From Zygnema cylindricum (lineage: Eukaryota; Streptophyta; Zygnematophyceae; Zygnematales; Zygnemataceae), in contig JBBHKE010000605.1 in NCBI GenBank assembly GCA_037447655.1, positions 53,855-117,854 on the forward strand: a DNA stretch of 64,000 nucleotides, read 5' to 3'. Shown here piece after piece: positions 1 to 11,690 of the stretch (positions are counted from its first letter, which is position 1; each line of letters begins with the position of its first letter). The notes beneath the pieces were generated by a model that saw only the letters and a program-made list of their open reading frames with translations, searched no databases and was not told where the DNA came from. Position numbers and translations under genes: made by a program.

Positions 1-1541
1 CGGTGGAAGACAGCCATCAATGAGGAGATGGCTTCAATCATGGCAGCCGATACTTGGGAGCTGGTGGACTGTCCACCTAACCGAAAACAAATCGGTTGTA
101 AGTGGGTTTTTAAATTAAAACTGAACCCAGATAACACAATCGAGCGCTACAAGGCCAGATTAGTGGCAAAGGGATTTACACAAAAGGAAGGAATTGACTA
201 CGAGGAAACCTTTGCCTCGGTGGTCAGATTTCCCTCTGTCCGCATACTTCTCAGCCTGGCAGTAGCGGAAGACATGGAAGTGCACCAGATGGACATCAAA
301 ACAGCCTTTTTGCATGGAGAATTGGAAGAGGAGATCTTCATGCGACAACCCAAAGGGTTTGTGGAAGAAGGAGAGGAGAGTAAGGTATGTCGTTTGATTA
401 AATCTCTTTATGGTTTGAAACAGGCGCCTCGACAGTGGAATAAGAAGCTTGATGAGTTTCTTACCGGTCTAGGATATATTCGGATCAGCTCAGATCACTC
501 AATCTATGTTTTCGAAGATGAGGAAGGTTTTATATTTATTGTAATTTATGTTGATGATTTGTTTGTTTTAAGTAAATCAATGGAAAAAATTAATAAACTG
601 AAAACCGATCTTAAGGGGAGATTTGAAATGAAGGATATGGGGGAAGCAAAATATATTTTTGGAATTCATGTAGAGAAAGACCGAAAAAGAAAAATTATAA
701 GATTGACTCAAAAGGAAGCAATAGCGAACATGCTTGAAAATTTTCAAATGGATTAAGCTAATAGTTGTACAACTCCAATGGAGTTGGAGAAGGGAAGTGA
801 GGGGAGTGAGGAAGGAGGATTCATAGTCTTAGATGAGGAATTATCTCCTGAAGAACAGAAGTTCATGCAGACTATTCCTTACAGGCAAGTAGTGGGAAGT
901 CTAATCTATTTTATGAATTGTACCCGGCCGGATCTAGCTGCAGCTGTAGGAGTGCTGAGTAGAAGTCTAAATGCTCCCACTAAGAAGGATTGGGAGGCAG
1001 CTAAGAGAGTCCTTAGATATTTGGTAGGAACTAGGGATCTATGGTTGCATTTGGGTGGGGAGAATACTGACATCACTACTTGTAGTGATGCCAGTTATGG
1101 TGATGCTCCGATGAGGAGATGCACTTCTGGATATGTATTATATATGGGTGATGGGGCTTGCTGTTGGAGTATCAAACAGCAAAGGTTATTGCTCAGTCCA
1201 CCATGGAGGCTGAGTATATGGCCTCTTGCTCTGCTGTAAAAGAATTGATGTGGGTCAAGTCTTTGCTTGGTGAGCTTGGTCACCTTAAGAGTGGTGTGCA
1301 GAAAATATTTTGTGATAATCAGGCAGCAATCGCTATTTTTGCCAATCCTAAACATCATTTTAAAGCCAAACACATGGACATCAGACTCAGCTTTGTTAGA
1401 GAAAAAGTAGAAAACAAAATAATCAGTTTAGAGTACAGACCAGATAGTGAGATGGTAGCAGATATGATGACCAAGCCTGTGCCTTCCCCTAAGTTAAGTT
1501 TTTGCAAGGAGAAGTGTGGTCTGAAATTAAAGATTGACTAG
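1..1541 (+). pseudogene. Ty1/copia pol 3' part: reverse transcriptase and RNase H (element A)
   Basis: This is the downstream end of a copia polyprotein; the upstream part lies outside the window. The reverse transcriptase segment (about 28-753) shows the copia signatures WELVD, GCKWVFKLK, YKARLVAKGFTQ, the catalytic YVDD near 549-560 and SLYGLKQAPRQW. RNase H follows (about 880-1541) with the D of CSDASYGD, the EAEY motif and the usual copia tail ending in KPVPSP and an EKCGLK block. Two lesions break it. A single in-frame TAA at 754-756 looks like a lysine-to-stop change. A frameshift near 1185-1195 moves the reading frame in the middle of RNase H. The rest is well preserved, so the copy is young but inactive. 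The stop codon at 1539-1541 lies next to the polypurine tract. Confidence 0.93.
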
Positions 1542-1554
1542 AAAATAAGGGGAG
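1542..1554 (+). other. Polypurine tract of copia element A
   Basis: The sequence AAAATAAGGGGAG lies directly before the TG of the 3' LTR. In LTR retroelements this tract primes plus-strand DNA synthesis. The same tract precedes the 3' LTRs of the other copia copies in the window (37716-37728; minus strand at 45693-45705; 56124-56136). Confidence 0.85.
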
Positions 1555-2604
1555 TGTAGAAACTAATGGTTTTTAAGTATTTTCTAGGTCTGAAAAGAAA
1601 TATAGAAGTTGAGGCCGTCTTTCTCTAACTTCTCTCTCTAACTCTCAAACTTGTCGCAATCACTAAGAAATTGGAGAGGAAGCTAGAGCCATGGCTACCT
1701 AGGCTATCCTGAGGTTTACGGGAAATTTATATTAGTTCGGGTTTATTTATTTAAAAGGTATGTGCCGGCGGCAGGAATTGATCCTTGTACCTACCGGCCG
1801 GCAGACAGGAAGTAGCCGGTAGCCTTAGCCGTTAAGTCTAGGAGTCATGATACATAATATATAGTTTGATAGTTATTTACATATGTATACGTACGATTAT
1901 TCATTTAACTATAATAGATTACAGGATACATAGATCAGGTTATATATAAAGTACGGATTACGGTACGGACTATAAATCAATACCGCGCATTTGTTTTGTA
2001 AATGAAACAAATACCGCACATGTATTTATTACGGCTACGATTAAATTAGATTCTAAATCAGACGGCCGCAATTAACGCCGAGATCGCGGCGGAAGTTTTC
2101 GGCGGTTTGTGGCCAACGCCACATCAGATGACGCGTGGCGAAATTTCGTTGGATCGTGGAATCCCCGGAGATTATGGCATCGAATCCGGATATGACATGT
2201 GTCGACATTTAGGCCTTGTCGTATAATGTCCGTACCTAAAGTACACCGGCAGCTGTACTTTTGCGTACGGAACTCAATTCTGATTGGTTCCGTACATCAG
2301 TAGATAGAGTCTGTGAGAGAGATAGGACTTAGAAAAATTAGGAGATAGGACCCTCTCTCCCAGAGAGCTTCTGTACAAAAGGTCAACTTTGACCCTCCAT
2401 AACTTACTGCTCAAGAGAGCAAATTCAGAGATTCTTTTTGCTATCGACTCATGGGAGTCTTGTCTTCACAAGGGTGAAGGTGGTCAGATTTTTTGTTTGC
2501 CAGGGTGGCAATTATTTTTGCTTAAACACAAAGGGGTCAGGATTATCCTAGAGGCTTCTTGGAAGCTGTCCACTCTGAGGACTTATGGAGGTCTCAGAGT
2601 TTCA
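1555..2604 (+). repeat. 3' LTR of copia element A
   Basis: A 1050-bp LTR begins TGTAGAAACT and ends GAGTTTCA. It follows the polypurine tract and aligns along its length with the other copia LTRs here. Shared blocks include the opening TTTTCTAGG, a TCTCTAACTT-rich part, a GTAC-flanked inverted repeat at about 2228-2264 and the terminal GGTCTCAGAGTT segment. The next bases, CGGGT, would be the target duplication, but the 5' LTR is outside the window. The minus-strand gag of element B resumes directly after it, so element A probably inserted into element B. Confidence 0.88.
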
Positions 2605-3113
2605 CGGGTATCTTCATCAGTAAACAGTTAACCTTTTTCTTTTTCACTAAAGTCTTTTCCAACACTCTTTAGCTCCATGACAAGTGTAGCAAGCTCATTG
2701 CAAAAATCTAACATCTTCCCCCCTTTGTATAGATACTGCTTAACTTTCTGATCAGCCAACTGTTGTTGCTTAATTGTACCACTTTAGTACATCTCTATTA
2801 GAGCCATCCAAAGATCGGATGCCCTTTCTACTTGCAAATGAGGACATGCAAGACTTGAGTAAGATGGCGGAGAATGAAGTGCTTTGCCACCATATTGTTG
2901 AAGTCCCAGGTATTAATATCATTCTCCTCGTTCCTCGGAATAGGTGACATGAATGTGGAACCGATTGCTATTCATGTTGTCGTCTCCTTCGCCGTTCCTT
3001 TATCCACCACCTCCCCTTCCACTGTCTCCTCCGTTGAAGATGGATCTACTTTCCTTGTGAATCTACTTCCTCCAAACCCTCGAGGGATTCCCAGACTTGA
3101 TGGACGCCCTACT

Positions 3114-4131
3114 TGCTGTTTTGGAAACCTTGAGTCCTCTCTATATCTTGCTGCTATGCTGCCATGCTGCGCTAAGTCTGACATCGCAGCAACAAACCTT
3201 AAAGCACTCTACACTTGTTGTTGTGCTGCTATGCTGCTCTGATCTGACATCGCAGCTGCGTTGCTCTTATATCACAGCTGCGCTGACAGATCATAGCTGT
3301 CATAGCAGTCATAGCAATCATAGCAGTCGTAGTAGGGTCATAGCAGCTATAGCAGTCTGCGCAAGAAAGGTGTTCAAATAGGAGTCAGTTTGTGTGAAGA
3401 TAAATTTGACGGGGACATGATTTAGTGAGTATGTAACTCGAAAGGGAGTACACATAGTCGGTGCACTTCAGGCACACGTGTCGGTCCCTGACAAAGTCAA
3501 GTTTGGTTGTTCTAAAAGAAAAAGGTATAGTTACTTTTGAGGACCAAAGTTACACGTGGAGGTTCATTTTTGGTGATGAAAGAATACGTGGAAAGCGGAC
3601 GAAGTCCGCGATCATTTTTGAAGAGAAGTATTGACTGTACCGTCATTTCAGCGAACAAACTTTAACCGCGTACTATATCATTTCTAGCGGATGTCTGATT
3701 GGTGTAAATAATTGTTCATTCAACGGTGGGATTTTGTTAATGAAGAGTAGTGTACCAATTGACCACGCTAGTTGTAGTACGGTGTGATCAACTTTAGGTT
3801 CACTTGTATATATAGGACTTAGATTACTTTAGGAAAAGTAGGATTGTTGTGTAGGAAAACTGCGAAGCAATTTTTGGGTGTGTTTGAATTATAAGATCAT
3901 CATGATCTTTTGGCAGAAATTTGTGAAATTCTGCATGACATTTCTTTGGTGTATATTCTATATTTTGGCATATTTGCACACCTAGGGTGTGTCTGGTTTG
4001 CTTGGGGCTTCATTGTGAAGTTGGTTGTTTGTGGGATTTCGTGAGAGTTTCCTCTTTGCACAATTCATTATCATGGCAACTGCTGGTGCTTCTTCATCTT
4101 CTTCAGTGGCACTAGCTGCCTCAAATCAACA
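3114..4131 (+). mobile_element. Solo LTR, family G, with CTACT target duplication
   Basis: A 1018-bp insertion interrupts the gag of element B. It starts TGCTGTTTTGG and ends ATCAACA, and is flanked by direct repeats CTACT at 3109-3113 and 4132-4136. The uninterrupted form of the site can be seen in the related gag at about 49935-49960. No internal region is present, so it is a solo LTR left by LTR-LTR recombination. Its 3' end carries an ATG (about 4074) followed by a Ser/Ala-rich reading frame, which is also present at the end of the 54458-55195 copy. Its 5' part is rich in CATAGCAG/CATCGCAGC-type short repeats. Confidence 0.85.
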
Positions 4132-4238
4132 CTACTCGTCTACTCACTATCCCCCAAAAGATTTTCTCGCATAGTGCTCCTGTCATCATACTTTCCCAGT
4201 ATATGAAGCCAGTTCCATTGAAGATGGATACCCTAGAG

Positions 4239-4253
4239 GGTGGGCCCATAACT
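4239..4253 (-). other. Primer-binding site of copia element B (anticodon arm of initiator tRNA)
   Basis: On the minus strand the sequence after the LTR end is AGTTATGGGCCCACC. Apart from the first base this is the complement of the GGTGGGCCCATAACC segment in the anticodon arm of plant initiator tRNA-Met. The tRNA sequence is recalled from general knowledge. Confidence 0.75.
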
Positions 4254-5342
4254 TGCAACTCTGAGACCTCAATAGGTCCTCACTGAGACCTCAATAGATC
4301 CTCAGAATGGACAGCTTGCGAGAAGCCTCTAGGATAACCCTTACCCCTTTGTGTTTCAGCAAGAATAACTACCACCGTGGCAGACAAAAACTCTGACCAC
4401 CTCCACTTTTGTGAAGGGAAGACTCCCTTGAGTCGATAACTAAAAGAATCTCTGAATTTGCTCCCCTGAGCAGTTAGTTATGAAGAGTCAAAGTTGACCT
4501 TTTTTAATAGAATCTATCTGGGAGAGAGGGTCCTATCTAACAAATTTTTCTAAGTCATATCTCTCTCTAAAACTCTATCTACTGATGTACGGCACCAATC
4601 ATATTGCACTTTCGTACACAAAAAAACAGTTGCCGGTGTACTTTATGTACGGATATTGTAAGACATGGCCTAAATGTCAAAACGTGTTATATCGGCATTT
4701 GCTTCTTTAATCCCTGGAGATGACCCGATCCAATGTCATTCTACCACGTGTCATCGGATGTGGCGATGACCAAAAACCGTCGAAATCCTCTTCCGCGATC
4801 TCGCCATTTATTCCGGCCGTCGATTGAATGTAGATTTAATCATAGCCGTAATAAATACATTCACGATATTCGTTTCGCTATCGTAACAAATGCGAGATAT
4901 TTGTTTATTGTCCGTACTTTAATCCGTACTTTTACATAACCGAACCTATGTATCCAGTAAATAGTTTCCGTTAAATGAATTTGTCATCGTAGAAATGTTA
5001 TTTAATTGTCAAACACTATATAATCTAACACTAGTCATATACTAAATGGATAGAGCTACCGGCTAACGGCGGCTTTAATGGCTGTTACTTACCAAGAACA
5101 AATGCTAGGTGCGACTGCTCTACTTTTAGTAAATCAACTAATTTACTACCGTAAATGAACTAATCTACTACACGTAAATCTCAGGATAGCATAGGCAGCA
5201 ATGGCTCTAGCTTCCTCTCCGACTTTCAGTGACAGCAACAAGTGTGGGAGTTGAAGAGAGAAGTTAGAGGCAGACTGCCTTGGCTTCTTTTCTGCATTTT
5301 AGTTTGGACCTAGAAAATACAAAAAAACCATAAATTTCTACA
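4254..5342 (-). repeat. 5' LTR of copia element B
   Basis: On the minus strand this 1089-bp LTR begins TGTAGAAATTTATGG at 5342 and ends TTGCA at 4254, directly before the primer site. It shares the copia LTR layout: TTTTCTAGG near its start, a GTAC-flanked inverted repeat at about 4608-4665, a CACGTG core and the terminal GGTCTCAGAGTTGCA. No matching 3' LTR is present because element A interrupts it. Confidence 0.85.
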
Positions 5343-6599
5343 AGCTACGCTAGTTCAACATTGCAGTGGCGCTGCTCTAAATCGGAGTTGCGCTGATAAA
5401 TTGAGTCTAAAGCTTTAGGGGAGTGTTGATTTTGGAAAGCTTTAAGTCTCAATAAATTAGTATGACTGTTGAAAGATACTAATTTGTAGTATAAGGTTTA
5501 CAACATAGTCTAAAAGTAGGTGCAAGTACACCCATACAATATGCCTATTGTACGTAAAAAATACAATATACTCTTAAGACCTATATTGTATTGGCCGCAA
5601 AATAAAATAAAATAGAAACAGGGTTGAGTTGCACATGGATCGATAGAGAATTAAACGTCATGTCTAAATTTGAAAAAAAAAATGAACAAAAATGTTTTTT
5701 TTTTGTGAGTCTGAGTGTCTTTATATTTAAACCGTCAGATTCGGACGATCTGACGGTCTTTGATCAAAGTAGCAATCTAAGAAGTTCAAATGAAAAGCCC
5801 ATAGCACAACTTACATTAAGACTTACGTCTAGTTTTTTTTTTTTCCGGGTTATTTTTCCAGCGGAATGTCATCCTACGTCGTGTTAGTTCGCTAAAAAAT
5901 TACGTTTGGCGGCATGCGCTGTACTATCATCATACGTTTGATTCGTACGCTCGTACAGGGGTGTACACAACCCACACACATACAGTATGCCTACCTTACG
6001 CTAGTTTTGTGCCAAGTTTTGTGCGCCTACCAAAGGCCTACCATAAAAACGCTTACTTTTGAACTAGGGTTTACAAAAACACATGTCGTCACTTGAGTAC
6101 AGTACAAGTGTTTTGGAATGGCACCAACGCCCACATACGCGTGTCACACATTGAAAAAAGAAAACGTAGCAATGACGCAGACAAGACAACCTAGCTGTGA
6201 TTAATTTTGGAAATGATCCGTACGGACAACGCAGCTGTAGTTATCTTAGATATGATCAGGTACAGGACAACGCAACCGCTGATGATATAAATGTGATTTG
6301 TTACGGGACAACGCAAGTGCGATTGATATGAATCAAGTTAATCGACGACATTAATAAGAGGATCACAAATGACTTAGCCAACAAGTATTTGTAGAATCAG
6401 TTTGTATAGATTCTGAGTAATACTTATTTTACGATGGTAGATTAGGTTGGCGGGAGTAGGAATACTTAGTTCTTAGTGGCGCGTTGGTTTTTTGGACGTA
6501 CATCTCAAGTACATTCGTGTCGGCGGTACAACACTGGGTGGATACTCACTACGAGTTTAAGACTTCGGACGTAGAGTATGTCGAGCGTGCCTGGTAACC
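5343..6599. repeat. LTR start with polypurine tract and short degenerate repeats
   Basis: At 5406-5423 a stretch ending AGCTTTAGGGGAG precedes TGTTGATTTTGGAAAGC (5424). This resembles the polypurine tract and LTR start of family G (compare 54458). I could not find the far end of this LTR. From about 6176 to 6345 there are three to four degenerate units of roughly 52-55 bp containing GACAACGCA. No gene could be supported in this stretch. Confidence 0.45.
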
Positions 6600-8040
6600 A
6601 AGAGGTCCAGGTTATATGTCGAAGGAGGTGTGCATGAGAAACCTGCAATCCACCCCAAATGCTGATGCTCCCTTGGATCCGTGATAATGCCCATCTCTGT
6701 TCATAACCCCCCCCCAAGGATATGCATATATAGTAAGGAGGAATGGAGTGGAAAAGAAAGGTACCCTGTACCCCACCCCCCAGATTTGTGCTACTCTGCT
6801 GGAAGCCCACTAAATGCCACACTCCCAGCTACTCTCCAAAGAATAGGAAGGAAATGAGAGTCGTCCGATCCTTTCCGCAAAAACTCCGGACAAACCCAAA
6901 GATGACCACAAGAGTGTGCAAATAACTCCCACGCAGAAATATAGAAATAATAAATATCGGCTTTTCAGATTAAACAATATCACCTTGCCCCAGAGAATGG
7001 AATTAAAGATAGAAATGAATGATAATGGTGAAGCGAATTCACATACCCCAGAGTGCAACGATAAGATAGAAATGAATGATAATGGTGAAGCGAATTCACA
7101 TACCCCAAAGTGCAACGATGACCAAAATCAGCAGAAGAAAACCTCTCCCAATGGCCTTCAAGTTAGGTATGAGTCTCCCTCAACCCTCCCGGTTCCACCG
7201 CAAGGATCCGACAAGACTCTTCTTAGTTTCAAACAGCGAAAGTCCAAACCGCCCAAAGAGGAGATAGTGCCAACTACCCACCCGTGCTACGGTCTCCACA
7301 AAAGACAATCCAAAACAAAGATGGCAATAGAGTCCACGACACAATGCAACCGTTCTCCAACAGAAAGATTGATTTTAATTCTCTGGGGGTTTTCTCAGGA
7401 GACAGTAGTGAAAAGCAACCTGTCTCCTTCGGCCCGAAGTGCCTTATACAACCAGAGTTTGTCCTACTACAAGTTCCAAAGTCAAAGCAATGTGACAAGC
7501 GAATCAGCGGCCAGCAATTGTTATCGTACTGACATAAGACAAAACAGACTGTACTACACTCAGGGCTAAAAATTAGACGACTGGTCCCGGCTGGATTAGC
7601 GGCCGAGGGTCCTGCCATTAACATCATACTGACAGCTAACAGTAAGATCTACAGGATAATCCCAAATGTTACGTGTCGTTCTCTAAGGTATCCCTCTACT
7701 AGAGCTACATAGAACACACACTATAATGGATCAGACACTTTGCACCGGACTAACTCCTCAATTTGACCTCTGTTTAAGGTGAACTAAATTGCGTAGTGTT
7801 CCAGGATGAAAATAGAAAGATCTGATCCGGCTGATTGTCCTCTTCTTTCTCCGTACGCTAGAGTCCGTACAAAGTGGAATGAAGCCCCAGAACTCCTAGG
7901 AGTGCAAATGTGCCAAAGATGCACACGCGCTTGACAAGTATTTTATTTATCTAGACTTCCAAGGTGTAAAATTGCAGACAGTTTTTGAGAAACTTTTGAG
8001 TAATTTATCTTGAGTGTTGTCGGGTCAATTGTGCTTAAAC
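6600..8040 (-). repeat. Gypsy-associated non-coding remnant, inverted relative to 59.6-60.7 kb
   Basis: Parts of this stretch are the reverse complement of the region at 59580-60650. For example, the block around 7360-7450 (GGCCGAAGGAGACAGGTTGC in reverse) matches 59890-59950, and the block around 6650-6790 resembles 60465-60660. It contains a 57-bp tandem duplication (7007-7063 and 7064-7120) that keeps a local 217-codon reading frame open. That frame has no recognisable domain, and I do not call it a gene. The stretch is probably LTR or untranslated sequence of the gypsy family that also occupies 44.4-60.4 kb. Confidence 0.5.
7007..7120. repeat. 57-bp tandem duplication
   Basis: Two adjacent 57-bp copies beginning AGATAGAAATGAATGATAAT differ at only a few positions (for example CCCCAGAG versus CCCCAAAG). 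Confidence 0.9.
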
Positions 8041-9049
8041 TTTGGGAGTTGTCACAGTTTATGTAGCTCTATATTGTGATAGAATTTTGTGAAGTTTTGA
8101 TGTTTGTATAAGATTTGGAGAACACTTGGAAACAACTGTTTGGTATGATTCTTGATAGCTTCTGAGAGTGTATCATGTGAACTTCTACTACTAGTGCTGC
8201 TCCTCCACCTACACCGGTGGTGCTGCTTCTCCACCTACACTGGTAGTGGTTGTTGAATAGCAATCTCTCCACCAAGGAGCCCTCGCGAATGGTTTTACGT
8301 TGCTAAAAGATGGTCGCGGACTTTGAGACCGACTGTTGCTCCACCTCGTGCGTCTAGATGTTATTCATATTTCAAACCTTTAGTGTGCCAAAGTCTTAAG
8401 TTAGAGCTAATGTCACAATTTACCAACATTTTCTATGTTCAGATTATTGTTTAGTATTTTTGTAGTGTTCATTTTAATCTTTGATAGCTCTGAGTTTCAA
8501 AAGTGTTATTTTTTCATTTTCGTTACTATTGTATACTGTTGCGTACCATATTTAATTTCACACGATATATTGCGGCTTGCGATTTATGTTACATGGTGAC
8601 AGCGTTATTTGATAAGTAGTTTCTATTTTTCAATTTTGATAGTTTGAATCTTAATATATGGCTCCCTCTCGTTCGAGCTTCCCTCTCTCCTCTTTGCTCT
8701 TCCTTGTCACCCGTAACTCTTTCCCTATCCCAAATCTCCTCTCCTCTCTCCCCTCTCCCTTATATCCTCTAGCCTTTCTATCTCTCTCTTTCTCTCTCTC
8801 TCTTTCTCCCTCCCGCCCTCTCTCACCTCTTTCCTTATAGAGCGGAGAGGCGAGGGGAAGGGAAAGAGGAAGGGAAAAGGAGAGGGGAAACGAGAGAAAA
8901 AGTAGGAAAAGCCTTCATTATATTTATGAGTTGATGCAGCGTTGATACAGCGACCGATACGTAACGAACCGCCATACTGAGGGTAACCTGACACCTTGGT
9001 TGGTAAGACGTACCAAGAACCGTCAATATGACTATGGAAAGTATTGTTA
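8041..9049. other. Intergenic stretch with a pyrimidine-rich block
   Basis: I found no supportable gene. A strongly CT-rich tract lies at about 8670-8835, followed by a GA-rich tract at about 8840-8900 that is roughly complementary to it, so the pair could fold back. A short duplicated segment (CTCCACCTACAC) lies near 8207-8243. Reading frames across the CT tract are compositional artefacts. Confidence 0.6.
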
Positions 9050-9423
9050 CAGTGCTCATCGAGGGTAAAAAAAAATAGTACAACTGGCTTCACTATTAAT
9101 GTTAAGATTTTTTTCGTCATTTGAAACATATTTTCTCTGTACACACTTTTCCGTTTTTCAATGGAATCACCAATCGGAAGGTGAGAATATTGGCTTTCAA
9201 TCGCGACCGTTTTTCCGTTTTTCAATGGATCCACCAATAGGAAGGTGAGAATATTGGCTTTCAATCGCGACCGTTTTTCCGTTTTTCAATGGAACCACCA
9301 ATCGGAAGGTGAGAATATTGGCTTTCAATCGCGACTGTCAAATAAATAATCCGACAAGTGTGTACGGTGAAATTATGTTTTATGTGGCGAAAATAACGTG
9401 ATCACAAATAGCGATACATAGTG
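9050..9423. mobile_element. MITE-like foldback element, copy 1, with three internal 64-bp repeats
   Basis: The ends form long imperfect inverted repeats. The right arm (about 9355-9423, ending GCGATACATAGTG) is the reverse complement of a left arm that includes TCTCTGTACACACTT at about 9134-9148. The same arms occur at 11124-11343 and 27447-27656. The centre holds three tandem 64-bp units, with GGTGAGAATATTGGC recurring near 9180, 9244 and 9308; the other two copies have about one unit. There is no coding capacity. The outer boundaries are approximate because I saw no clear target duplication. Confidence 0.7.
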
Positions 9424-11123
9424 TTTTACACTGTGAAAAAACAAAACCCTATACATACAAACCCTACCCATTGAGAATAAAACCCATTGAGGGATATGGT
9501 TTATATGGGTAGGGTTTATATATTTAAGGTTAAAAAAAAAAAAAAAAAAGCAAGTAAAAAAACATTGGCAAACATGTAATCGGTATTTTGATAAAGTATT
9601 TTGGAATGTATTTAAGATTTTTTGTACTATTTTGAAGAGCGTCCCTATGTGCGGAAATGAGATCGAAACTTTGAAATGTGACGGTTGTAGACGTATGTAC
9701 AACCTGTAACGATTGAAGCCGACTACGAAACTCGCGATGATTAGTGACGCCAACAAAAACAGCAACAGTTGTAGACGTCTAGATTTTTGTGAAATTGTAG
9801 AAGTTTAGGGTTTGGTGACATTGTGATGTCATGCTCACTTGTGATAACATCGACGTCATTGGTTCAATAACTTTCCGCCATGGTTTATCGATTTCGTTTT
9901 TTCTACTTTTCTCACTCGACTTACCATAAAAAAAAACTTAAAAATTGTCAAAAATTATATTTTTAAAATATCTTTCATTTTTTACCAATATTGTCGTGTC
10001 TCATTCTAGAAGTGTGAGACACAAGCGATAGTGTGAGAGAAAAAGGCAATATTGACGTGTCTCATTCTACAAGTGTGAGATACAAGCGATAGTGTGAGAG
10101 GGAGAGGGGAGGGACGACGACGAAAAATTATGCAAAGGACCCATGAATGAAAGTGGAGGTCCGAGACCCCTGCAATTTTTTTTCCGTACATGCGCGTGAC
10201 GAGCACTGAGAAAAATAGTGTGGACTCTCCCTCGTCCAAATTTTTTTCCACTCTTGTGGCGCGTGCGTGGGTTTTTTTTCATTTGCTGTTTGGGCGGTAC
10301 TTTAACTAAAAACACCCCCTCGAGGTAATTTTGGATGAAGTTTTCTTCTGGGTTGGATTCTCTTGCTGGGATCAAAAAGAGGAAAACGCCAAAATGCGTT
10401 CACATGACGACCAACATGCAGTACATTCAAAGTATATAATTGACTTTCACTATACTGTGGTAAAAATGATTTTTTCGTATGGCTGAAGTTTTTCTTAAAG
10501 TTCCCTGAATTTTAGGGCAAAACGACAGTGAAAAGTCGATACTTTAATACATGGGGACGTACCCTTTAGTTGTTTTTTTGGCCAAAACTCATGTAGCATT
10601 GAATAACAATTTGCTAAAGTCTTCGTGTACTAAATAAGTAACACATCTTGTATTGTTCGCATGAACCATCAATAAATAAACGACAAGATGTGAACTGTAG
10701 TTATATCCTATCCCATATGTGACAGTATTGTTCGTCTTTATTGTTATTGCACTTCAAGTTTAATTATTTTGTATTTTTTCTGGTATAATCGTTCCAGCAT
10801 CGAAGTTAGATCAAGAGATATGACGGAACGAGATTCTTGTAAGAAGCGCAACTTGATTAAACGTACACGTGTACCGTCAATTTATGAGAATCTGACAAAC
10901 GCAGTTGCGTAAACGACACGTGCGCATGCACGAATCGTCAGAGACAGAAAAGTCATCGAACCACTTCCGTACCGTCAGATATGAATTTTGACGGTCGAAG
11001 ATTCGCTGCAAATAAGCTTCAAATCCTGTAGATTTCTTAAGCGTGTAAAGCCAATCCACTTGGTCGAACGAACAGTTATGGTACACGTGTCTCTTCTGTG
11101 ATGCGATTCGGCAGTACAGGACC
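9424..11123. other. Intergenic stretch with a 55-bp tandem duplication
   Basis: No gene is supported. At about 9987-10100 two tandem units of about 55 bp occur (GTGTCTCATTCTA...AGTGTGAGA), each able to form a short hairpin because TGTCTCA pairs with TGAGACA. At about 10500-10563 there is sequence like a transposon end (CATGGGGACGTACCCT), resembling the ends at 11691 and 27315. Confidence 0.55.
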
Positions 11124-11343
11124 CACAGTGAATCGTTATTATTATTGTCAATGTTTTTATCATCTCTTTAAACACCTTTTCTCCGTACACACACGTCGGT
11201 TGTTAGATCTGACGGTTTCGATTGAAAGGTACGATTCTCAGCTTCCGATTGGCGACCTCAAATTGAAATTCGGACAATTGTGTACGGAGAAAAGATGTTT
11301 TAAGTGGCAAAAAAAACATTAACCCTAATAGCGATACACGGTG
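11124..11343. mobile_element. MITE-like foldback element, copy 2
   Basis: A 220-bp element starts CACAGTGAATCGTTATT and ends GCGATACACGGTG, with arms that are mutually inverted. TCTCCGTACACAC on the left pairs with GTGTACGGAGA on the right. The single central unit contains a segment like the 64-bp repeat of copy 1 (CTTCCGATTGGCGACC) in the opposite orientation. Confidence 0.72.
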
Positions 11344-11690
11344 TAGCGACAAGTCGGCAAAAGTCGTTATTCTACCGTACTGTTATGGTACGGTCAATTG
11401 CAATAGAAGGTACAATGTGACTTTTGTCTCGTCGCTCTCCTTACAAATTCTGACAAACCGACAAATCTGGTACTCGGGACTCTCCTGTAGAAAATACGGA
11501 CAAATATGTACTTTCTTTGAAACATGCTCCTCCTCGTGTTACAGAACCTGCCAAAAATTGCCACAGTTTGATGCAAATAACGACAAACATGTTCGTACGA
11601 TATTCTTGTCCGAAACTACAATATCCGTTGTTCTTGACTTCTTGACCGTCACGTATACAAAAAGGACGCCCGCCATTTTCGCACAGTCTA
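11344..11690. other. Intergenic spacer
   Basis: This lies between a MITE and a putative transposon end. The overlapping reading frames have no recognisable domain and I see no gene. Confidence 0.5.

Larger units (their letters stand above)
2605..4253 (-). pseudogene. Degenerate copia gag (element B), split by a solo LTR
   Basis: Read on the minus strand from 4249, the frame begins in the primer site (MGPPSRVS) and runs into the gag N-terminus, with IFNGTGFIYW and a WGIVS block. It breaks off at 4131-4137 where a solo LTR sits and resumes below 3114 with sequence like NEENDINTWDFNNM, ERASDLW, QKVKQYLYKGGKMLDFCNEL and MELKSVGK. That order matches gag of element C (49278-49800). Several internal stops and small indels make it a pseudogene. 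It is truncated at 2605, where element A has inserted. Confidence 0.82.

Noticed and set aside
8658-9264. Frames across the CT/GA-rich tracts (Ser/Leu-rich plus strand, Arg/Glu-rich minus strand)
   Set aside because: Both follow from the simple-sequence tract and part of one runs through the MITE.
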